Shown here: one piece after another, positions 14,364 through 19,176 of the stretch
Position numbering within the stretch: position 1 is the stretch's first letter
Layout: each line of letters opens with the position of its first letter
Position numbers and translations under genes: made by a program
The notes under the pieces: generated by a model
The model's database searches: none
What the model saw: the letters and a program-made list of their open reading frames with translations, nothing else
Told to the model about the DNA's origin: nothing
NCBI GenBank assembly: GCA_047975295.1
Contig: JBKEDH010000044.1
Coordinates: forward strand, 1 to 19,176
Direction: 5' to 3'
Length of the DNA stretch: 19,176 nucleotides
Source: JBKEDH01 sp047975295
GTDB taxonomy: Bacteria > Bacteroidota > Bacteroidia > Flavobacteriales > Flavobacteriaceae

Positions 14364-17056
14364 TTTGTCTTAGATTTTTTAACTTTCGCAAACAGGGTGT
14401 CCTTTTTTACCATTTCTTCATACTGCTTAAACAAATACTCCAAACGCTCGGTATCATTTTTAAAAGGTTGCAAACGGTAACATTGTTCTATGGCAAGGTC
14501 TAAGGCTTGATGGGCTTGCAACAAACCTTTGGGCATTGTAGTTGGGTTGTACAACTGTGCCATGGTTTTGCTGGGGTGTTTTGCTCGCTCATCCAAAATA
14601 TCGAACACGTATTGGTTTAGATTTTCCTTTTGCTTGGTGGTGATGTCTGGAAAAGGAAAGGTGTTGTAGCAAAGAGTTGATGAGTAACGATAATCCGTTT
14701 TTAATTTACCACTAAAATTCCTAACCCAAACCATATGCATTCTTGAAGAAATGATTCCAAAAATTAACGGTTCAGGGTCATAAATGGCAAAATTTGGGTC
14801 AATGACAACGGTGTCATTATCAAAAAAACCACAAGGAATATAATCTCTCCTTTCGGAAGAAACTGTTGGCAAAAACAAAACACTTTCTTTTGGCATTTTT
14901 TGTTTTAAAAACCTATGAGGAAAATCAGCAGGATTTTTTGAAAGCGTATTGTTTCTGTTTAAACGATATATTTCAACTTTATCGATTCTTTGTTTGATTG
15001 GTGGTATTTCCATTGCTAATGGAAGCTGTTTGTCTTGAATCCATAAACAATACTTTTTTATCCCTCTAAAAAATTCAGCAGCTCCGATAACAGGTTTTAT
15101 TAACTCTATTGCTTTTGGATATTGACTTGTTAAGATATTGTATTCATCTTCATTTAATAAAAAGTGTCCATCATCTAAAGCAGGGTTAGTTCTTGTAATT
15201 TTAGGAAAGTTTGAAATCGGCTTACTTCTTTTATCAACATAAATATCTTTTGCGTCTAATAGATACCCATTTATATTTTTTACTTCTTTTATAAAACTCT
15301 CCGTAAACAAATATTTAGGTTCACTACTAACGTTTCTTAACCCAACAATTATTACCGTTACACCTGCATTGCCTTTGGCGTTGTTGGTCCATTTAAACGA
15401 TTGGTGTGCAAAATCAATCTCTATTTTTTCATTTAGAATTTTTGACCAGATAGGGGCAACTTGCTCACCTTGACAAATGGAATTAGTGGATACAAAAGCA
15501 CATTTAGCATTATTTGCTTTAATGTATTCTGCTCCTTTGTGAAACCAACAAGTAATGTAATCGAGTCTTTTATAATTATTGTAAGAACCTAAGACTAACG
15601 CAATATCTTCTCTATGTTCAGCTTGTTGGTATCTTGCTCCCAAATAAGGCGGGTTTCCAATTACGTAAACTTCATCTTTATCTGTAATAGGACATACCTC
15701 ATTCCAATTTCTTCTTGTAGCATTGCCTTGTTGTATTTGTCCTGCTTCTTTAAGTGGTAAAATGGGCTTGGATTTACCGTAATCAAAAAGCATTTCTTCA
15801 AATACTCGGTTCATTTGGTGTTCTGCCAACCAAAGCGATAGTATTGCCATCTCGTGGGCAAAATCGTCTATTTCAATACCGTAAAACTGTGAGAGATTAA
15901 TTGAAGTCCATTTGAAAGTAGGTTGAGTTTCTAAATCGGTAATTTTTTGCAAAATCTTAATTTCCAACAAACGGATTTCCTTGTAGCTGATAATCAAGAA
16001 ATTTCCGCTACCACAGGCAGGGTCAAAGAATTTGATTTTTGAAATGCGTTGTATGAGAGCGTTGAGTTGTTTTACGGTAGTGGCATTTTCGTAGGCTTCA
16101 TACAGTTCATCCAAAAACAGAGGCTTTATCAGTTTTTTGATATTTTCTACAGAAGTGTAGTGCATTCCCAAATCGCTACGGTAATCGGGAATTACCACCG
16201 CTTGTATCATTGAACCGAAAATATCGGGATTGATGTCTTTCCATTGCAATTCGCCCAATTCAATAAGCGTTTTTCTAGCTTTAGCAGTGAATTTTGGTGA
16301 ACTTATTTTTTGCCCGAACAAACCACCGTTTACATAAGGGAACTTCGCTAAATAATCAGGATAACCTTTTCCGCTTTCGCTGTCCAAACGGTCAAATAAA
16401 TTATCTAAAAAAGAATGTGTATCACTTCCGTTTTCTGCGGTGTGCTGTGCGAGTGTGTTTGTGAAAATACTGTCATCGCTAAATATTTCGGTATCTTCTG
16501 CAAAAAAGCAAAACAACAAACGTGATAAGAAAATATTGAGGTGATGAATACTTTCTTTTGAATTGTAAATGTTTGGGTTTTCCTCAATCAACAAATCGTA
16601 CAAAGAAGCCATTTTGTAGGAAGCGTTTCTGTCTGCTTCATTATCATTGCTTGCGTTGTAAACCTCACTACCTGCCAAAGGCAAAAAGAAGTCGAAATAG
16701 TTGGGTAGCTCTTTGATTTTAATATCTAAGTTTTTACCTAATCGTAAATCCTTTGCAACAAGTTGTTTATGGTCAGTCAGAATCACAAACCTTGGTTTAT
16801 GTTTTAAGATTTGTTCTTCTTTTGAAAAGGCATCAATACTGCTCAGCAGTTTGTCTGTCGCTTCAACTTTAAAGAAGATTTTCTTTTTGTAAAGTATTTC
16901 GCCATCAACCTTTGATAAGTTGTAGTCGCCTTTTCTCAAACGAGTTACTGAGGTTTTTGAAATGCCGTAGGCAATCAGTAAATCAAATACAAATTCGTCT
17001 TTCGAGAAATTGTCGATTACATTTTGGACGTTATGTTGTATTTCGGTTGATTTCAC
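14360..17056 (-). CDS. MmeI-like class I SAM-dependent DNA methyltransferase, nuclease motif apparently lost
   Basis: It should methylate a base (probably adenine N6, from the NPPY motif) in a specific DNA sequence, and its target-recognition region defines specificity for the system. The 898 residues hold an N-terminal domain (1-125), a helical connector with LNIFLSRLLFCFFAEDTEIF (173-192) and PDIFGSMIQAVV (277-288), the methyltransferase core with FDPACGSGNF (motif I, 344-353), GIEID (393-397) and GNPPY (motif IV, 467-471), a probable target-recognition region (about 600-760), and a C-terminal part with RMHMVWVRNFSGKLK. In MmeI-type enzymes the N-terminal domain carries D-x(n)-ExK nuclease residues; here the matching stretch reads GEILYKKKIFFKVEA (52-66), with lysines where the acids should be. 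The start is GTG at 17056; an in-frame TAA lies three codons upstream. Confidence 0.88.
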   Translation of the reverse strand: MKSTEIQHNVQNVIDNFSKDEFVFDLLIAYGISKTSVTRLRKGDYNLSKVDGEILYKKKIFFKVEATDKLLSSIDAFSKEEQILKHKPRFVILTDHKQLVAKDLRLGKNLDIKIKELPNYFDFFLPLAGSEVYNASNDNEADRNASYKMASLYDLLIEENPNIYNSKESIHHLNIFLSRLLFCFFAEDTEIFSDDSIFTNTLAQHTAENGSDTHSFLDNLFDRLDSESGKGYPDYLAKFPYVNGGLFGQKISSPKFTAKARKTLIELGELQWKDINPDIFGSMIQAVVIPDYRSDLGMHYTSVENIKKLIKPLFLDELYEAYENATTVKQLNALIQRISKIKFFDPACGSGNFLIISYKEIRLLEIKILQKITDLETQPTFKWTSINLSQFYGIEIDDFAHEMAILSLWLAEHQMNRVFEEMLFDYGKSKPILPLKEAGQIQQGNATRRNWNEVCPITDKDEVYVIGNPPYLGARYQQAEHREDIALVLGSYNNYKRLDYITCWFHKGAEYIKANNAKCAFVSTNSICQGEQVAPIWSKILNEKIEIDFAHQSFKWTNNAKGNAGVTVIIVGLRNVSSEPKYLFTESFIKEVKNINGYLLDAKDIYVDKRSKPISNFPKITRTNPALDDGHFLLNEDEYNILTSQYPKAIELIKPVIGAAEFFRGIKKYCLWIQDKQLPLAMEIPPIKQRIDKVEIYRLNRNNTLSKNPADFPHRFLKQKMPKESVLFLPTVSSERRDYIPCGFFDNDTVVIDPNFAIYDPEPLIFGIISSRMHMVWVRNFSGKLKTDYRYSSTLCYNTFPFPDITTKQKENLNQYVFDILDERAKHPSKTMAQLYNPTTMPKGLLQAHQALDLAIEQCYRLQPFKNDTERLEYLFKQYEEMVKKDTLFAKVKKSKTK

Positions 17057-17099
17057 GTGTACTTATTTATTTTTTAGCGGTCACGTGGAACTCGCTAAA
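17054..17099. promoter_or_regulatory. Dyad with two CACGTG sites upstream of the methyltransferase
   Basis: TTTAGCG (17073-17079) and CGCTAAA (17093-17099) are perfect 7-base inverted repeats with 13 bases between them. A CACGTG palindrome lies inside (17082-17087), and a second CACGTG (17054-17059) overlaps the GTG start codon. It falls in the 81-bp gap between the regulator and the methyltransferase genes, where an operator or attenuator would be expected. Confidence 0.4.
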
Positions 17100-17137
17100 T
17101 GATGTTATATTAAAATTTGATATTTCCGTTGCTCGTT

Positions 17138-17347
17138 TCATTTAGTGTCTTGTTCGGGCTTGTTAGAAACTAACAATTCTTTAATGTCCACATTTAGGAT
17201 TTCGGCAATCTTGTATAGGTCGTCTATACTCGGTTGTCTTTTGTTTTGAGCATAAGAATGAACCATATTGTAGCTCTTTCCCAATTGCTCAGCTAACCAA
17301 ATTTGCTTAATTCCTTTCCTGTCTAAAACCTCTTTAATTCGGTTCAT
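17138..17347 (-). CDS. XRE-family helix-turn-helix regulator of the defence operon
   Basis: The 69-residue protein is essentially one HTH_3 domain: KGIKQIWLAEQLGKSYNMVH (helices 2-3, about 12-31), then NKRQPSIDDLYKIAEILNVDIKELL, the standard XRE tail. Small stand-alone proteins of this kind head many Bacteroidota restriction-modification operons and resemble controller (C) proteins that delay expression of the toxic activity until DNA is methylated. It is the first gene of the operon, 81 bp before the methyltransferase. Two dyads lie just upstream, which fits autoregulation. Family is firm; the controller role is inferred from context. Confidence 0.88.
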   Translation of the reverse strand: MNRIKEVLDRKGIKQIWLAEQLGKSYNMVHSYAQNKRQPSIDDLYKIAEILNVDIKELLVSNKPEQDTK

Positions 17348-17362
17348 TTTAAATCTATTTAA

Positions 17363-17398
17363 TTGACTTGGTATTAATTATTTTTCATTGGTCAAGTC
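17363..17398. promoter_or_regulatory. Possible operator dyad upstream of the regulator
   Basis: TTGACTTG (17363-17370) faces GTCAAGTC (17391-17398). Both TTGAC/GTCAA and GACTTG/CAAGTC are inverted pairs, about 22 bases apart. It sits 16-51 bp upstream of the regulator ATG, where a controller protein would bind. The half-sites resemble the GACT/AGTC pattern known for C-protein boxes, but the spacing is wider than usual. Confidence 0.35.
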
Positions 17399-17440
17399 GA
17401 ACTTACGTTTCAGTCCACCAAGATAGGAAAGTTTTTAGAA

Positions 17441-17459
17441 ATACTCACTAAATGAGTAT
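17441..17459. promoter_or_regulatory. Perfect 19-bp hairpin/operator ATACTCA-N5-TGAGTAT
   Basis: ATACTCA (17441-17447) and TGAGTAT (17453-17459) are perfect inverted repeats around CTAAA. The site is 94 bp upstream of the regulator start and is a plausible XRE-dimer site (two 7-base half-sites, centre-to-centre about 12 bp). A weak -7-like TATCTTGG lies downstream on the minus strand. Confidence 0.4.
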
Positions 17460-17639
17460 AAATATTATCATTTGGTTTGGGTGGCGGTGGGGAAGGGCAA
17501 GCTCTTTTGGTTTTTACTCACGTCACTTCAATTTTAATCGGTGTTCGTGAATGCTTCGCATTTCAGCGTTAGATTTGCGTGTCGGCAAAAACCAAATGTG
17601 CTTTGTCCGTGCGGTGTTTTTTTTTCAGCTTGCAGGTAA
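17460..17639. other. Gene-free right edge of the island with scattered inverted repeats
   Basis: No coding sequence is recognisable here. CATTTGGTTT (17469-17478) is a perfect inverse of AAACCAAATG (17589-17598), framing about 110 bp. Within it the minus strand has GAAATGCGAAGCATTC, which contains GCGAAGC, a heptamer known to form an unusually stable mini-hairpin. The G-rich GGGTGGCGGTGGGGAAGGG run at 17479-17497 stands out from the AT-rich surroundings. The stretch joins the operon's upstream region to the transposase remnant. Confidence 0.5.
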
Positions 17640-17789
17640 CTTGTAACTAAACCACTATGAACTTAAAGTCCATAGTGGTTTAATGCCATATTTCAAATAA
17701 CTTATTCCCTAAAAATCTCGTTGTTCTTTGAAGTGGTTTCGACAATCTTCTTCTGTTCCAAAATGGGCACTAAAACTGAATATATTTAT
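17640..17789 (-). pseudogene. Remnant of an IS1595-family transposase (N-terminal zinc-ribbon part)
   Basis: Reading the minus strand from 17789 gives INIFSFSAHFGTEEDCRNHF then KEQRDF-stop-GISYLKYG, and on to SS-stop-WFSYK at 17640. This is the start of an IS1595-type transposase (usually M-N-x-x-x-F-x-x-x-F-x-x-E-x-x-C-x-x-H, then a zinc ribbon CxxC). The start ATG has become ATA. Both in-frame stops are TAG where AAG (Lys) would fit. The first zinc-ribbon cysteines read Tyr (SYLKYG for xCxKCG). A CACTAT present one base out of frame looks like the HY of HYW, so small indels exist too. The remaining transposase and the terminal repeats are absent, with island DNA beginning about 17640. Confidence 0.72.
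17648..17682. repeat. 35-bp near-perfect palindrome
   Basis: TAAACCACTATG (17648-17659) and CATAGTGGTTTA (17671-17682) are perfect 12-base arms. After one mismatch, ACTT/AAGT continues the symmetry to a single central A. It lies inside the transposase remnant and about 200 bp past the ilvA stop, so it may now serve as a terminator for ilvA or for neighbouring transcripts, although no clear T-run follows. Confidence 0.55.
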
Positions 17790-17878
17790 CTCTAACTATT
17801 TAAGAAAAGACAAATTTAAACAGGCTATTATAGTTTCAACTTTATAGATTAGCATTAGGAAAACTTTACATCAATTTA

Positions 17879-19144
17879 TCAAACCAAAAACTGGAACAAA
17901 TCGGGTTTGTTATTTAGGTAATCACCATAAAAATCATGCTCTTTCATCCGGGCAACCAAAGGCTCCAAATCTCTTGCCGATTTTAATTGAACGCCAACTA
18001 CCGCCGAACCATTTTCACGATTGGTTTTTTTAGCATACTGAAAAAAGGTTATATCGTCGTTGGCTCCTAAAATTTCGACAACAAATTGCCGTAATGCACC
18101 TGCCCGTTGTGGAAATTTAACAATAAAATAATGCTTAAGGTTGGCATACAACAAAGCTCGTTCCTTGATTTCGGCAGTTCTTGTAATATCGTTATTGCTG
18201 CCACTTACCACACAAACCACATTTTTACCTTTTATATTATCGGCATAACTATCTAAAGCCGAAATACTTAGTGCGCCTGCCGGTTCGACCACAATAGCAT
18301 CTTTATTATATAGTTCTAAAATGGTTTCGCAAATTTTTCCTTCGGGTATCTGGAGCATATCGTGTAGGTTTTCTTTACAGATACCAAAGTTTATATCGCC
18401 CACACGTTTTACTGCGGCACCATCGACAAACTTTTCGATATACTTTAATTCGGTGTTTTTATTGTTTTTTATCGAAACCGACATCGAAGGTGCTCCATCA
18501 GGTTCTATTCCAATAATTTTGGTATTGGGTGACAGTAGCTTAAAAACCGACGATAATCCGGCAGCCAAACCACCACCTCCAACGGGAACAAACACATAAT
18601 CTATCGGTAACTGACTTTGTTGTAAAATTTCCAGACCTACTGTAGCTTGTCCTTCAATAACTTTTTTATCTTCAAACGGATGGATAAAAGTCTTGCCTTG
18701 TTGTTTGCATTCCTGTATGGCCGCATGGTAAGCATCGTCATAGGTATCGCCAACCAGCTTTATTTCGATGTAATCTTCACCAAACATATTAACCTGTTCA
18801 ATCTTTTGGTTTGGTGTTGGCACGGGCATGTAAATAGTCCCTTTTATCTTTAACAGTTTACACGATAAAGCAACACCTTGCGCATGGTTTCCGGCGCTGG
18901 CACAAACCACCCCATTGGAAGATTCGCTCTCGGTCAATGAACTTATTTTATTGTAGGCTCCACGAATTTTGTAAGAGCGTACCTGCTGTAAATCTTCCCG
19001 CTTTAAAAAAATATTGGCGTTAAATTTATTGCTAAGTCGTAAACTTTCGCCCAAAGGCGTAACTGCCGATACGTTTTTAATTGTATCGGCAGCCGCTTTT
19101 ATAGCATCTATTTTAGGAAAATATATCTGTTTTTCCTTATTCAT
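17879..19144 (-). CDS. ilvA: Threonine dehydratase (threonine ammonia-lyase), biosynthetic, ACT-containing
   Basis: It converts threonine to 2-oxobutanoate and ammonia, the first committed step to isoleucine, using pyridoxal phosphate. K59 in VRSYKIRGAYNK is the Schiff-base lysine. VCASAGNHAQGVAL is the substrate/phosphate-handling loop, VGGGGLAAGL the glycine-rich phosphate cup, and VVSGSNNDITR closes the catalytic domain. Residues from about 337 (HYFIVKFPQRAGALRQFVVEILG) form one ACT-like regulatory domain, so it is probably feedback-regulated by isoleucine. The 421-residue length fits the short one-ACT class. The ATG is at 19144, and 32 bases remain upstream in the window, too few to judge the promoter. 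Between its stop and the transposase remnant (17790-17878) I see nothing coding. Confidence 0.95.
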   Translation of the reverse strand: MNKEKQIYFPKIDAIKAAADTIKNVSAVTPLGESLRLSNKFNANIFLKREDLQQVRSYKIRGAYNKISSLTESESSNGVVCASAGNHAQGVALSCKLLKIKGTIYMPVPTPNQKIEQVNMFGEDYIEIKLVGDTYDDAYHAAIQECKQQGKTFIHPFEDKKVIEGQATVGLEILQQSQLPIDYVFVPVGGGGLAAGLSSVFKLLSPNTKIIGIEPDGAPSMSVSIKNNKNTELKYIEKFVDGAAVKRVGDINFGICKENLHDMLQIPEGKICETILELYNKDAIVVEPAGALSISALDSYADNIKGKNVVCVVSGSNNDITRTAEIKERALLYANLKHYFIVKFPQRAGALRQFVVEILGANDDITFFQYAKKTNRENGSAVVGVQLKSARDLEPLVARMKEHDFYGDYLNNKPDLFQFLV

Positions 19145-19176
19145 AAATTATGTCTGTTTTAAATATTGCCTTAGTA

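Noticed and set aside
17494..17503. AGGGCAAGCT also occurs (inverted) in the helicase repeat insertion at 11967-11976.
   Set aside because: Only 10 bases match, and the surrounding sequence does not follow the repeat; probably chance.

Overview
The window looks like a chromosomal piece from a Bacteroidota bacterium, most likely a Flavobacteriaceae member. The DNA is AT-rich, Shine-Dalgarno sequences are absent, upstream sequences resemble TTG-N20-TAnnTTT(G) promoters, and every core protein reads like a flavobacterial family member. The core also carries a mevalonate-pathway cluster next to a UbiA prenyltransferase. No tRNA, rRNA or CRISPR array was seen.

Layout. Positions 231-1040 encode a secreted M48-type metalloprotease, followed by a roughly 120-bp nested hairpin element. 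Positions 1275-5833 form one minus-strand cluster, read from high to low coordinates: a DUF1697 protein, diphosphomevalonate decarboxylase, mevalonate kinase, a UbiA-type prenyltransferase, and an RsuA/RluB-like pseudouridine synthase. The last lacks its catalytic aspartate and is probably a pseudoenzyme. A small secreted protein of unknown function lies on the plus strand at 5973-6335. The minus strand then carries a translationally coupled pair (glycerophosphodiester phosphodiesterase and a BaiN/HI0933-type flavoprotein) and an acyl-CoA thioesterase II. Threonine dehydratase (ilvA) closes the window at 17879-19144.

Between the thioesterase and ilvA sits an accessory island (about 9.5-17.8 kb) with one minus-strand operon. 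Its order is: a small XRE-type regulator; an MmeI-like DNA methyltransferase of 898 residues with intact motifs I and IV but no recognisable nuclease residues in its N-terminal domain; a RhuM-family protein; an SF2 helicase; an S23-type four-helix-bundle gene broken by a one-base frameshift; and a GIY-YIG (T5orf172) nuclease with two copies of an acidic motif. The genes overlap by 4 bp or nearly touch. I read this as a restriction-modification-like defence system in which recognition and modification (methyltransferase), DNA translocation (helicase) and cleavage (GIY-YIG) lie on separate polypeptides. I cannot match this exact gene set to a named defence system.

The island carries marks of mobility and decay. 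The right edge abuts the 5' part of an IS1595-family transposase with two in-frame stops and lost zinc-binding cysteines. The left edge has a 108-bp element bounded by inverted repeats. A small repeated-palindrome sequence has inserted in frame into the helicase gene, flanked by 8-bp direct repeats.
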